Source: Bacteroidota bacterium (GTDB lineage Bacteria > Bacteroidota > Bacteroidia > AKYH767-A > 2013-40CM-41-45). From it: a DNA stretch of 48,590 nt. Location of the stretch: the NCBI GenBank assembly GCA_003151745.1, contig PLYJ01000163.1:1-48590 (forward strand), written 5' to 3'. A model generated the notes under the pieces. The model saw only the letters and a program-made list of their open reading frames with translations. It searched no databases and was not told the DNA's origin. Below are positions 7,753 through 16,879 of the stretch, piece by piece. Made by a program: the position numbers and the translations under genes. Each line of letters starts with the position of its first letter. Positions within the stretch are counted from its first letter, which is position 1.

Positions 7753-9186
7753 ATGAACAATGCCTGGCTATCAATTTTACCTCCCATTATCACCATAACC
7801 GTTGCTATCTGGACTAAAAAAATAATTCCTTCTCTTTTAATAGGATTGTTAATAGGAGGCTATCTGCTGACCCCAACTATTGCAGGCGGTTTTGAAACCA
7901 CTGTTGACCAGATTGTAAAAACACTAACCGATCCCGGAAGTCTCCAGGTGCTTTTGTTTTTGTATTTGTTCAGCGGGTTAATTGCTCTCATAAAAAAATC
8001 AGGTGGCATAAAAGCATTTTCAGACATAGCCGACAAGCACATAAAAAGTGAACGGGGCGTGTTCTACCTCCTGTGGGCATTGATTCCTGTCACATTTATT
8101 GATTGCGGTTTCAGGGTAGTGGGTGCCGGGTCCATCACCCGTTCACTTACCGAAAAGAATAAAATAGCCAAAGAGCGAATGGCTTTTATGCTTAACAACA
8201 CCGCCAGCCCTGTTGTAGAACTCGTTCCCATCGCCACCACTTTTGTTGGATTTAATATTGCCAATATCGCCATTGGTTTAAAAGCAGCAGGAACAGCAGG
8301 AAAGTATTCGGCTTATTCCATTTGGCTTAAAGCAATTCCTTTAGAATTTTTCAGCCTCGTATTAATTATTGTAACTTTTCTTTCCATCTTTTATCAATTC
8401 AAAAAGCCCGGCCACACACAAACCGAACCCTCACCTGCAAAGAATAATGGCAAAATGAAAATGGACATGGACATGGAAGATGCTAAACCAATACTGAAAC
8501 CTCACGTCGTAAATCTTATCATTCCCCTGTTAAGTGTTATCACGTTGAGTATTTTTTTCTTCTGGTTTTTCGGAAAAGATAAACCCGGCAACAACACGTT
8601 TATATCAGCCCTCACGAACACAGAACCAAACAGAGCCATGCTCGTCGCCTTGTTCATCTCCATCCTGCTATCGGCCGGCTTATACTTTTTCCAAAAATAC
8701 AATCTTAAAAAAATGACTGCCGATATCATATCCGGCGGAAACGAAATAATGACCACCCTCGCCATCCTCACCCTGGCATGGCCATTAGCATCTGTTTCGC
8801 AGGCGCTCGGGTTAAACGATTTCATCCAACAGCACTTTGCAAGTACACTGCCGGCATGGAGTACAGCTATTTCACTGTTCATCCTCTCTTCCGCCGTAAC
8901 CTACTTCACCGGTTCCGGCTGGGGCGCAGCCTCATTGCTCATGCCGTTGGCAATTCCGCTTGCAGTCTCCGTGGGCATAAGCATTCCGCTTTGCGCCGCC
9001 GCAGTCATTACAGGAGGAACATTCGGCGACGTCACCTCACCCGTTGCAGGCATGACCAACATGGCATCCAACATCGTTCACGCCGACCATGCAAAATATT
9101 TAAAATACGCCGCCCCTTATAATTTTCTTTCAGCAGGCATCGCAGCCGTTTTATTTTTAATAGCCGGATTTATTTATCACCGATAA
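7753..9186 (+). CDS. NhaC-type Na+/H+ antiporter family protein (477 aa)
   Basis: About 11-12 hydrophobic helices are visible. The N-terminal LPPIITITVAIWTKKIIPSL and the internal FIDCGFRVVGAGSITRSLTE and NNTASPVVELVPIATTFVGF resemble NhaC-type antiporters, as does the late SGWGAASLLMPLAIPLA with GGTFGDVTSPVAGMTNMAS. A cytosolic loop near residue 235 has an alternating Met/Asp run (MKMDMDMEDAK) that could bind cations; this is unusual. The likely role is sodium/proton exchange across the inner membrane, in keeping with the proton ATPase gene that follows 39 bp downstream. Another substrate, such as an organic acid, cannot be excluded. Confidence 0.75.
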   Translation: MNNAWLSILPPIITITVAIWTKKIIPSLLIGLLIGGYLLTPTIAGGFETTVDQIVKTLTDPGSLQVLLFLYLFSGLIALIKKSGGIKAFSDIADKHIKSERGVFYLLWALIPVTFIDCGFRVVGAGSITRSLTEKNKIAKERMAFMLNNTASPVVELVPIATTFVGFNIANIAIGLKAAGTAGKYSAYSIWLKAIPLEFFSLVLIIVTFLSIFYQFKKPGHTQTEPSPAKNNGKMKMDMDMEDAKPILKPHVVNLIIPLLSVITLSIFFFWFFGKDKPGNNTFISALTNTEPNRAMLVALFISILLSAGLYFFQKYNLKKMTADIISGGNEIMTTLAILTLAWPLASVSQALGLNDFIQQHFASTLPAWSTAISLFILSSAVTYFTGSGWGAASLLMPLAIPLAVSVGISIPLCAAAVITGGTFGDVTSPVAGMTNMASNIVHADHAKYLKYAAPYNFLSAGIAAVLFLIAGFIYHR

Positions 9187-9225
9187 CAGCAGAAGAAGTC
9201 AAATCGAAAATTAAAATTTCTGAAA

Positions 9226-12200
9226 ATGAGTCCTATCATAGATAAGCCCCAACCTCATGGTTCGAAAACCGATCCGAAAGACGATTTAAAATCCCTGCCA
9301 CTGCCGGAAGTAGAAAAAAAATTAGAATCGTCGCCGGATGGTCTCAGCCAGGCGGAGGCAACCAAACGGCTTACTCAATATGGCCCGAATGAAATTGAGG
9401 AAAAGAAAACAAATGCGTTCTTAAAATTCCTCACTTACTTCTGGGGGCCTATACCGTGGATGATTGAAGCGGCAGTAATCCTTTCTGCAGTGGCGAAACA
9501 TTGGCCTGACTTTGCCATTATTCTTGTATTGCTTTTTTCCAATGCAATCGTTGGATTCTGGGAAGAACACCAGGCAGGAAATGCCATCGAAGCGCTGAAA
9601 GCCAAGCTGGCGAAAAATGCCCGGGCAAAACGCGATGGCAAGTGGGCTACGCCTCCCGTGCGGGAACTGGTGCCCGGTGACGTCATCCGGTTGCGTCTTG
9701 GAGACATTGTTCCTGCTGATGCACGCTTGCTCGATGGTGATCCGGTAGAAGTAGATCAATCTGCACTGACGGGCGAATCGTTGCCTGCGTCGCGCAAACA
9801 GGGCGAGGCCGTTTTTTCAGGATCAATTATTAAGAAAGGTGAAGCGGATGCCATGGTGTATGCCACGGGTACGAACACCTACTTCGGTAAGACGGCGCAA
9901 TTGGTGCAGGAAGCGCATACCGTCAGTCATTTTCAAAAGGCAGTACTGAAGATTGGCAACTACCTGATTGTACTCGCTGTGGTTTTGGTGGCTGTCATTA
10001 TCGGCGTTGCAATTTATCGCGGCGATGTAATTCTCACCACGTTGCAGTTTGCTTTGGTACTTACTATAGCAGCGATTCCTGTAGCCATGCCAACTGTACT
10101 ATCTGTAACAATGGCAGTTGGCGCACGTCTGCTCGCTAAGAAGCAAGCGGTGGTAACCCGTTTGACAGCCATTGAAGAATTGGCAGGCGTGGACATTTTA
10201 TGTTCCGATAAAACAGGTACGCTTACTCAAAACAAGCTTACGCTTGGTGATCCGTTTTGTGTTAAAGGCACTTCTGCTGAACAAATCATTCTCTTCGCAG
10301 CTTTGGCTTCGCGGGCAGAAGACAAAGACACGATAGACCTTGCCGTAATCGGCGGCTTGAAGAAAGATCAGTCGTTGAAGGATTATAAGGTAGTCCATTT
10401 TCAACCATTCGATCCTGTGCATAAACGCACCGAAGCCACCATTAAAACTACCGATGGAAAACAATTCTATGTAGCAAAAGGAGCGCCGCAGGTAATTTTG
10501 CAGATGGCATCAAACCTTGCTGAGATCAAAGCTGACGCGGAAAAAGCCGTCAATGATTTTGCGGCACGTGGTTTCCGTTCTTTAGGTGTAGCGAAAGCAG
10601 ATGAGGAAAACAAGTGGCAGTTTGTTGGGGTGCTGCCTTTGTTCGATCCGCCGCGTGAACAGGCAAAAGCAACTATTGCCGAGGCAGAGAAGATGGGCAT
10701 AGAAATTAAGATGGTTACAGGCGACCAGGTGGCCATTGCGAAAGAAACTGCAAGGCAACTGGGTCTCGGTACAAATATCCTTGATGCGGCAGGATTGGGC
10801 GACTCAAAGAAAGATGAGTCAGAACAATCAGTGGAATCAATCGAGAAAGCAGATGGCTTCGCACAGGTATTTCCTGAACATAAGTTTCACATTATAGATG
10901 TTCTGCAAAAACACGGACACATTGTAGGAATGACTGGTGACGGGGTAAATGATGCACCTGCGTTGAAGAAAGCAGATTGTGGCATTGCCGTTTCGGGTGC
11001 AACGGATGCTGCACGTGCAGCCGCGTCTATCGTATTGTTAACGCCGGGCCTGTCAGTCATTATTGATGCTATTAAAGAGAGTCGCCGCATTTTCCAGCGG
11101 ATGAACAGCTATGCTATATATCGAATTGCAGAAACATTGCGCGTACTGCTTTTCATGACAACGGCGATCCTCGTCTTCAACTTTTACCCGGTGACAGCAG
11201 TGATGATCGTGATGCTGGCTTTGCTCAACGATGGCGCTATTCTTTCCATTGCTTATGACAATGTCAAATACAAGGATCATCCTGAAGCATGGAATATGAA
11301 GATGGTATTAGGAATCTCCTCTGTGCTTGGCTTCATAGGGGTCATCGCTGCCTTCGGTTTGTTTTATATGGGTGAGCGCTTATTTCATCTTGACCGTGCG
11401 CATATTCAAACATTGATGTATTTAAAATTATCTGTGGCGGGACATTTGACCATCTTCCTGACCCGCACACGAGGTCCGTTCTGGTCTATACGTCCTGCGA
11501 GGATTTTATGGATTGCAGTGCTTGGCACGCAAACCGTTGCAACACTGATAGCTGTTTATGGAATTTTTATGACACCGCTTGGGTGGGGCTGGGCAGCGTT
11601 TGTTTGGGGATATGCATTGGCATGGTTCCTCATTAATGACCGTGTGAAATTGCTCGCCTATCGGATTTTTGATCCGGTCAAAAAAGCCGGAACGAAATCA
11701 GAAGTTAAAACAGATTCAAAAATTGATACCAAAGTTGAGCCTAAACCCGAAGCTAAAGTAGAAGCAAAGTCCGATGCCAAAGCAGATTCTAAGACTGAAG
11801 CCAAAGCAGATCCAAAGCCACCTGCCAATGTTGATTCAAAACCGGATGATAAGCCAAAGCCAGAAGGCAACGCAGAGGCTAAACCGGAAGCCAAAACCGA
11901 ACCTAAGCCTGAAACTAAAGCAGAATCAAAGCCCGATGCAAAAGCTGATTCTAAACCAGAAGATAAGGCAAAGCCCGAAGACAAGCCCGGTTCAAAACCA
12001 GATGTCAAGACAGAGGTTAAACCGGAAGCTCAAGCGGAACCAAAGCCCGCAGCTAACACTGATTCTAAACCTGAAGTTAAAGCAGAGCAAAAACCGGAAG
12101 CAAAGGTGAGCACTGAGGCAGAAGTTAAAGCCGAACCAAAACCCGATGTCAAAGCTGATTCAAGTCCGGAAGCTAAGCCGGAACCCAAGGCTGCTTTAAA

Positions 12201-12411
12201 ACCGGATGATAAGGGAGTGCCGAAACCTGAAGTTAAAGTTGAGCAAAAGACCGGTGATAAGAATGAGGCATCATCGGATTTAACACAGGGAATGGTAAAG
12301 CGGGTGCATGAACTATATGAGGAGTTGGGGCGCGAGGATGTTAAAGCAGTTCAGGACTGGGAGAAGGCGGAGGAGGAAAGGAAGAATAAGAAAGATGAAC
12401 CCGATAAATAA
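9226..12411 (+). CDS. P3A-type proton-efflux ATPase with long low-complexity C-terminal tail (1061 aa)
   Basis: The catalytic landmarks are all present. TGES of the actuator domain is at residue 182. The phosphorylation motif DKTGTLT has its catalytic Asp at 328. The hinge motif TGDGVNDAP is at 570-578. Residues 1-820 match plasma-membrane proton-pumping P3A ATPases in order and length, with an N-terminal cation-ATPase domain and an IPVAMPTVLSV helix. The protein then carries ~190 residues of Lys/Pro/Glu/Ala/Asp/Ser repeats and a charged helical end (about 1015-1061). It would pump protons out using ATP and sits beside an NhaC-like antiporter and a polyphosphate kinase. Bacterial P3A pumps are usually found in stress clusters and often spread by transfer. 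Proton specificity is inferred from family similarity. Confidence 0.9.
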   Translation: MSPIIDKPQPHGSKTDPKDDLKSLPLPEVEKKLESSPDGLSQAEATKRLTQYGPNEIEEKKTNAFLKFLTYFWGPIPWMIEAAVILSAVAKHWPDFAIILVLLFSNAIVGFWEEHQAGNAIEALKAKLAKNARAKRDGKWATPPVRELVPGDVIRLRLGDIVPADARLLDGDPVEVDQSALTGESLPASRKQGEAVFSGSIIKKGEADAMVYATGTNTYFGKTAQLVQEAHTVSHFQKAVLKIGNYLIVLAVVLVAVIIGVAIYRGDVILTTLQFALVLTIAAIPVAMPTVLSVTMAVGARLLAKKQAVVTRLTAIEELAGVDILCSDKTGTLTQNKLTLGDPFCVKGTSAEQIILFAALASRAEDKDTIDLAVIGGLKKDQSLKDYKVVHFQPFDPVHKRTEATIKTTDGKQFYVAKGAPQVILQMASNLAEIKADAEKAVNDFAARGFRSLGVAKADEENKWQFVGVLPLFDPPREQAKATIAEAEKMGIEIKMVTGDQVAIAKETARQLGLGTNILDAAGLGDSKKDESEQSVESIEKADGFAQVFPEHKFHIIDVLQKHGHIVGMTGDGVNDAPALKKADCGIAVSGATDAARAAASIVLLTPGLSVIIDAIKESRRIFQRMNSYAIYRIAETLRVLLFMTTAILVFNFYPVTAVMIVMLALLNDGAILSIAYDNVKYKDHPEAWNMKMVLGISSVLGFIGVIAAFGLFYMGERLFHLDRAHIQTLMYLKLSVAGHLTIFLTRTRGPFWSIRPARILWIAVLGTQTVATLIAVYGIFMTPLGWGWAAFVWGYALAWFLINDRVKLLAYRIFDPVKKAGTKSEVKTDSKIDTKVEPKPEAKVEAKSDAKADSKTEAKADPKPPANVDSKPDDKPKPEGNAEAKPEAKTEPKPETKAESKPDAKADSKPEDKAKPEDKPGSKPDVKTEVKPEAQAEPKPAANTDSKPEVKAEQKPEAKVSTEAEVKAEPKPDVKADSSPEAKPEPKAALKPDDKGVPKPEVKVEQKTGDKNEASSDLTQGMVKRVHELYEELGREDVKAVQDWEKAEEERKNKKDEPDK
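11686..12290 (+). repeat. Coding low-complexity Lys/Pro/Glu/Asp repeat tract in the P3A ATPase tail
   Basis: Within the ATPase frame, this stretch encodes dozens of short imperfect units such as KPEAKAE, KSDAKADSK and KPEDK. Charges alternate in sign and prolines occur every few residues. It predicts an extended, disordered, highly soluble tail. The units are not identical at DNA level, so it is an old expansion. Overlapping frames in this tract are artefacts of the repetition. Confidence 0.85.
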
Positions 12412-12447
12412 GCAATTTTAATAAATAAGTCTATATATAATTAAAAA

Positions 12448-13326
12448 ATGAAAATGAAAATCAAGTCAAAGGACTTCCGTGTAGAATCAGGTAAAAAAGT
12501 CAATCTCGAAAAATGGCCTACAAAGGTGAAGTCGGTATATAAGTCGAAGAAGCAATATCAAAACCTGCTGGAAGAGCATGTTAAAGGGTTAAGCTCGCTT
12601 CAACGCCTTCACTATGCATCAGGCAAGTATGCTTTACTGCTTATTTTCCAGGCGATGGATGCAGCAGGGAAAGATGGCGCGATTGCACATGTAATGTCCG
12701 GCGTAAATCCGGAAGGTTGCGAAGTTTTTAGTTTCAAGCAGCCAAGTGCCGAGGAGCTGAAGCACGATTTTCTCTGGCGAACAAACTGCCGCCTGCCTGA
12801 GCGTGGACGTATCGGCATTTTCAATCGTTCTTATTATGAAGAAGTCCTTATCGTTCGCGTCCATCCTGAAATTTTACAGACTCAGGAGCTTCCCGAAGAA
12901 TTACGTGATGAGAAAACAATCTGGGAAAAACGCTATCACTCCATTGTTGATTTAGAAGCGCATCTACATCGCAATGGTACCAAGGTCATCAAATTTTTCC
13001 TTCATCTTTCAAAAGAGGAACAGCGAAAACGATTTCTTGATCGCATAGATGAACCTGAAAAGAATTGGAAATTCAGTCTCTCCGATGTTCACGAAAGAAA
13101 ATACTGGAAGCAATATATGAGAGCGTATGAGGATTGCCTGAATGCAACAAGCACCCATCACTCACCCTGGTATATTGTTCCCGCCGATGACAAAGAGAAT
13201 GCACGGTTAATTGTTTCTCAAATTGTTGTAGATTCGCTTAGTGAACTTAAGATGGAATATCCCAAAACAACTGATAAACGCAAGCAAGAATTGAAGTCTA
13301 TCGAAGAGTTGCTGAAAAAGGAATGA
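12448..13326 (+). CDS. ppk2: Polyphosphate kinase 2, class III type (292 aa)
   Basis: The enzyme transfers phosphate from polyphosphate to nucleoside mono- or diphosphates, making ADP or ATP in the cytosol. The Walker A-like [16 protein letters not shown] is at about residues 63-78. The Walker B-like block [20 protein letters not shown] follows at ~118-137. The C-terminal region has [34 protein letters not shown] and [15 protein letters not shown], as in class III PPK2 enzymes of similar length. No ppk1 is nearby. It follows the ATP-consuming proton pump by 36 bp, so a role in regenerating ATP for the pump is an attractive inference. Confidence 0.9.
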   Translation: MKMKIKSKDFRVESGKKVNLEKWPTKVKSVYKSKKQYQNLLEEHVKGLSSLQRLHYASGKYALLLIFQAMDAAGKDGAIAHVMSGVNPEGCEVFSFKQPSAEELKHDFLWRTNCRLPERGRIGIFNRSYYEEVLIVRVHPEILQTQELPEELRDEKTIWEKRYHSIVDLEAHLHRNGTKVIKFFLHLSKEEQRKRFLDRIDEPEKNWKFSLSDVHERKYWKQYMRAYEDCLNATSTHHSPWYIVPADDKENARLIVSQIVVDSLSELKMEYPKTTDKRKQELKSIEELLKKE

Positions 13327-13384
13327 AGGGTTTTATATATAGCTGTTTTATTAAATAATAAAATTAAACCGCGATCTATAGAAT

Positions 13385-14191
13385 ATGAATTTAAAAAGCA
13401 AAGAAAAGCCAGCATTAAAGATGCGGATGATGCAGCCGCAAAAATCGCCGAACTTCCTTGATGATGCTTTTGAGTGGAGGCGTATTTTTGCAGAAGCGTG
13501 GGGAACATTTCTGCTTGTCGTAGTGGCAGCGGGTGCGGGTGTGGTGGCTGCAAAAAGCAATGGCGCTGTGTCATTAGGGATGGCGGTGGTTGCCCCGGGA
13601 CTAATGGTGATGGTGATTATTTACTTTATGGGCACCGTGAGCGGAGCCCATTTGAATCCAGCCGTCACATTGGCATTTGCAATGCGTGGTAACTTTCCCT
13701 GGCGTCGTGTGCCTGGTTATATTGCCGGGCAGGTGATAGGCGGCTTAGCTGCAGCCCTGTTTCTCAGAATTCTTTTTGGTACAATCGGATTGCTTGGAGC
13801 AACAGTGCCCGGAAAAGATGTTGGAAATTTGACAGCCCTCGCCATGGAAATAATGCTGACAGCAGGTTTAGTTAATACTATCCTCGGCACAGCATCCGGT
13901 GCACGAAACATAGGCTCTAATGGTGCAATCGCCGTGGGAGCGTATATTGCGCTTGCCGGGCTATGGGCAGCACCAATCAGCGGAGCTTCTATGAACCCGA
14001 TTCGGTCTTTCGCACCTGACCTTCTTCGTGGAGATTACAGCACCACGTGGATATATATTGTCGGACCCATTCTTGGCAGTCTGATTGGAGTTGGCTTTGA
14101 ATTCATCCTTAAAGGAAAAGCAACAGAAGCAGGTGCAATTGCCGCACAGGGCACTCTATTAAGAAAAATAGAAGAAGAGGAAAGAAGATAA
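13385..14191 (+). CDS. Aquaporin / MIP-family channel (268 aa) with NPA and NPI motifs
   Basis: The protein has a ~35-residue polar N-terminal extension and then six hydrophobic helices. The first pore loop has the standard NPA (GAHLNPAVT, Asn 91). The second reads GASMNPIRSFAPDL (Asn 204), with Ile replacing the usual Ala. The conserved selectivity-filter Arg follows (Arg 207). Members conduct water and/or glycerol across the inner membrane. The NPI variation can alter the pore, so the substrate is uncertain. Next to MscS and ClC channels, an osmotic role is likely. Confidence 0.9.
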   Translation: MNLKSKEKPALKMRMMQPQKSPNFLDDAFEWRRIFAEAWGTFLLVVVAAGAGVVAAKSNGAVSLGMAVVAPGLMVMVIIYFMGTVSGAHLNPAVTLAFAMRGNFPWRRVPGYIAGQVIGGLAAALFLRILFGTIGLLGATVPGKDVGNLTALAMEIMLTAGLVNTILGTASGARNIGSNGAIAVGAYIALAGLWAAPISGASMNPIRSFAPDLLRGDYSTTWIYIVGPILGSLIGVGFEFILKGKATEAGAIAAQGTLLRKIEEEERR

Positions 14192-14210
14192 CATTGCAGT
14201 AACTTGAAAT

Positions 14211-15209
14211 ATGGATATCGCAGTAAGAAAAAGGTATAACTCACCCGATAAAATTGCTGACAAATCTGTTAGACATAGGTTTTGGATGGGGAGCTATCTT
14301 TTCTTTTTTTTTATTTTTCTTATTGGCTACCTTTTTTTAAAGGATGAAAATCTCCGTATTCACGGTTCCCTCGCTTATAAAGTCATGCTACAGAAGATTG
14401 CATTAGGAGGAATATTTACCTGCATAATTCTGCTATTATCGAAATCGGCTGAGCGGTTAATAGTGAAAAAAAATACGGGGCCGTCCCATTATAATCTGCT
14501 TCGCGCTTTACGCCTTAGCAGCATCCTACTGATTGTGCTGGTTATTATTTCCATCCTCTTTGTTAACTGGTACACAGCAGCAGTTTCATTAGGCGTTATT
14601 TCTCTTATTCTGAGTTTTTCATTGCAAACTCCGCTTACGTCACTTATTGCATGGATATATATTGTAATCCGTTCCCCTTACCGCGTCGGCGACAGAATTA
14701 AGATTAATGCATTTAAAGGGGATGTGGTAGAAATCCACTACATGGATACCACGATTTGGGAAGTGGGTGGCGACTATCTGACAAATGATGTTCCAAGTGG
14801 TAAATTAATTCGTTTCCCGAACTCATTAGTGTTGCAAAATGCAGTTGTAAATTATTCATGGGAAAAATTCCCATATATCTGGAACGAGGTTTCTGTTTTT
14901 GTTCCTTATAACACCGATCTTGATCACGTAGAAAAAGTGATGAAAGAAATTACTACCAATGAATTAGACCCTGAATTAACTAAAAGCATTATACATTTTA
15001 AAGAGGTTGTAAAACACACAAGCGTTGATGAAGATGATATTAACGAGCATCCTTTTGTAACATTCAACATTGCTCGCAGTGCAAATGATACATTGATCCA
15101 GGCAATAGTAACATACGCCGTTGAAACCGGTAAGGCTGGTATGGTGCGCAGCCGGCTCATCAAAAAAATAATGGCGGAACTGAAAAAAGTACAGGCACCG
15201 GCCAAATAA
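14211..15209 (+). CDS. MscS-family mechanosensitive ion channel (332 aa)
   Basis: Four hydrophobic segments occupy about residues 20-180. The pore-lining region is AAVSLGVISLILSFSLQTPL, followed directly by the beta-domain start IVIRSPYRVGDRIKI and GDVVEIHYMDTTIWEVGG. These are characteristic of the MscS channel family. The cytosolic C-terminal part is short, ending in a KKIMAELKKVQ helix. The channel would release solutes on hypo-osmotic shock. It lies 19 bp after the aquaporin gene, suggesting joint expression. Confidence 0.88.
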   Translation: MDIAVRKRYNSPDKIADKSVRHRFWMGSYLFFFFIFLIGYLFLKDENLRIHGSLAYKVMLQKIALGGIFTCIILLLSKSAERLIVKKNTGPSHYNLLRALRLSSILLIVLVIISILFVNWYTAAVSLGVISLILSFSLQTPLTSLIAWIYIVIRSPYRVGDRIKINAFKGDVVEIHYMDTTIWEVGGDYLTNDVPSGKLIRFPNSLVLQNAVVNYSWEKFPYIWNEVSVFVPYNTDLDHVEKVMKEITTNELDPELTKSIIHFKEVVKHTSVDEDDINEHPFVTFNIARSANDTLIQAIVTYAVETGKAGMVRSRLIKKIMAELKKVQAPAK

Positions 15210-15258
15210 GAAAGAGTTTCTGTTATGACATGGTGACTAACCTAAAGCGTACAAAAAA

Positions 15259-16080
15259 TTATACTTTGTTGCTTAAAATGCTTTTATCCCCTTTGAAAAT
15301 AGCAGATAAAAATTGATAAAGTTCTGGATGCCTGCGTTTGAATTTTTCAGGATTTTCAAAAAAGTATTCGCTCACCACCGCTAAAAACTCAGCGTTATTT
15401 GTCAAAGCATAAGGGCTGATGTCTGAAGTTCCTTTTTCAATTTTCGCAATCTCATTTTTTATTTCATGCAACCAAGGCCCTACATAACGGTGCTTTAACA
15501 ATAATTCAGGAATACCGTCAACGGCGCCATCTTCCTTATCCAGCAAGTGTACAAACTCATGTATTCCTACATTAGATTTATGCGGCAAGCCGTCAAAAGC
15601 CATAACAAGATCAGGCTTCGATAATATAATAGTTCCTGTCATAAACCGGTTGCCAACCATGCCTGAAATATTTTCTCTATGCCCATCGAATCGCTGGGTT
15701 TGAAACTTATCATCAAAACTATTCGGATAAATTAGCACAGCCCGCACGTTGGGATAATTATAATCAGGAAAAGCAAACGTGGGTATAACAGCGCTGGAGG
15801 CAACCATCAGCCTTATAGTGTCATCAATATCAGTATCAATTCCCTCAATGCTTTTTGTGGCAAGGAAACGCTGCACGCGCTTTTCAAATAACCTCTTGCC
15901 CGGTTCATCCAGCTGCGCATAGAAGACAACTTTTTTTTGAAGCATTTCATGCCATGCTTCAGGAAACTTTTGATTTAACTTCTCCTCAACTAATTTTTTC
16001 TTGTTACTGGATGAAAGAAGGAAAGCAACTATTCCGATTGCAATGGCGCATAGTAATATTATTGCCATTGTATTAGCCAT
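15259..16080 (-). CDS. mtfA: MtfA-type zinc metallopeptidase (M90-like, 273 aa)
   Basis: The zinc motif HEFVH is at residues 174-178, followed by a conserved NNAEFLAVVSEYFFENPEKF block expected to supply further active-site residues. The DDTIRLMVASSAVIPTF region is also typical of MtfA. I start at the ATG at 16080, which gives a single N-terminal hydrophobic helix (MAIILLCAIAIGIVAFLL). A longer frame to 16203 adds 41 residues that look like untranslated leader. In enterobacteria MtfA binds the repressor Mlc and has aminopeptidase activity; that partner need not exist here. It is the only minus-strand gene in the stress cluster and is convergent with mscS. Confidence 0.85.
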   Translation of the reverse strand: MANTMAIILLCAIAIGIVAFLLSSSNKKKLVEEKLNQKFPEAWHEMLQKKVVFYAQLDEPGKRLFEKRVQRFLATKSIEGIDTDIDDTIRLMVASSAVIPTFAFPDYNYPNVRAVLIYPNSFDDKFQTQRFDGHRENISGMVGNRFMTGTIILSKPDLVMAFDGLPHKSNVGIHEFVHLLDKEDGAVDGIPELLLKHRYVGPWLHEIKNEIAKIEKGTSDISPYALTNNAEFLAVVSEYFFENPEKFKRRHPELYQFLSAIFKGDKSILSNKV

Positions 16081-16307
16081 TATAGAAAGAGAAAAATAAA
16101 TAAAACTATCATAAATAACAGAGGTGCTACAAAATATTGTTGGTAATGTAGGAATATAAAAAGGAGACAGAGAAGAAGTTAGAAATCCTAACATTTCCTT
16201 CATGTCATTGTTTTACATTTGCCTTAATAATTTTTAAAGATTCAATAATTTGATGGCTTTGAAATGAAAAGAACATGAACAAAATAATCAAATAGAACGT
16301 TTAGCAC

Positions 16308-16315
16308 TATTTTTG
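16308..16315 (+). promoter_or_regulatory. Possible Bacteroidota -7 promoter element
   Basis: TATTTTTG matches the TAnnTTTG -7 consensus and lies 26 bp before the GTG start of the next gene. No convincing -33 TTTG is seen at the expected 19-20 bp spacing, so this is tentative. Confidence 0.35.
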
Positions 16316-16341
16316 TGGTATAATTACAACTAAATTACAAA

Positions 16342-16725
16342 GTGAAACAAGGACAATACATAAAGAAAGCAATCAGCATTCCTCTTTATTTAATTGTCAT
16401 ATATTATCTCCTCCCTTTTCGGCCGATGTATTTATACTATTCGGCACATCACACCTCCTCTGACATACTCAATGAATACAAAAAAGAAAAAGCAAATCAG
16501 GTAAAAAATGATATTGCTTTTGGCACGGTATTACAGCAAAATAACGACACCTTTCCTAAAAAGGATGGAGTCAGATTTTTCTTCAAAACAGGTTTTGTAG
16601 TTACATCCCCTCTCTCTAATAATTTTATCCTTTTCACGAAAGACGAAATAAGAACCTTTCTCCACCCCTGCTATCAGCCACCGCTGATTCTTTTCGCATT
16701 AGACAGGGGTCCTCCTTTAGCTTAA
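16342..16725 (+). CDS. Hypothetical membrane-associated protein (127 aa)
   Basis: The frame begins with GTG and has one N-terminal hydrophobic helix (residues ~8-25, KAISIPLYLIVIYYLLPF). An exported or cytosolic polar domain follows, containing NEYKKEKANQVKNDIAFG, VRFFFKTGFVVTSPLSNNF and a C-terminal PPLILFALDRGPPLA. No family is recognised. A good -7-like element sits just upstream. It is divergent from mtfA and shares a 260-bp intergenic region with it. Confidence 0.45.
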   Translation: MKQGQYIKKAISIPLYLIVIYYLLPFRPMYLYYSAHHTSSDILNEYKKEKANQVKNDIAFGTVLQQNNDTFPKKDGVRFFFKTGFVVTSPLSNNFILFTKDEIRTFLHPCYQPPLILFALDRGPPLA

Positions 16726-16879
16726 TAATTCCTGTTTTCTGTTTCTCATCTCATCATGTGAAACCCTGTTCTGTCATTCAATGCAGCAAATAACTGCTAA
16801 GAATTTTCATTCCACATTGAAATTTTTCAGAACAGCAAATTAAGAATTCAATAGTTGTTTAACTAAAAAATAAAGTAAA

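Noticed and set aside
11658-12008. 116-codon antisense frame rich in Ser, Gly and Leu
   Set aside because: It is the mirror of the Lys/Pro/Glu repeats of the ATPase tail and has no independent support.
16081-16203. 41-residue N-terminal extension of the MtfA-type peptidase
   Set aside because: The ATG at 16080 gives the expected short membrane anchor; the extension has no family similarity.
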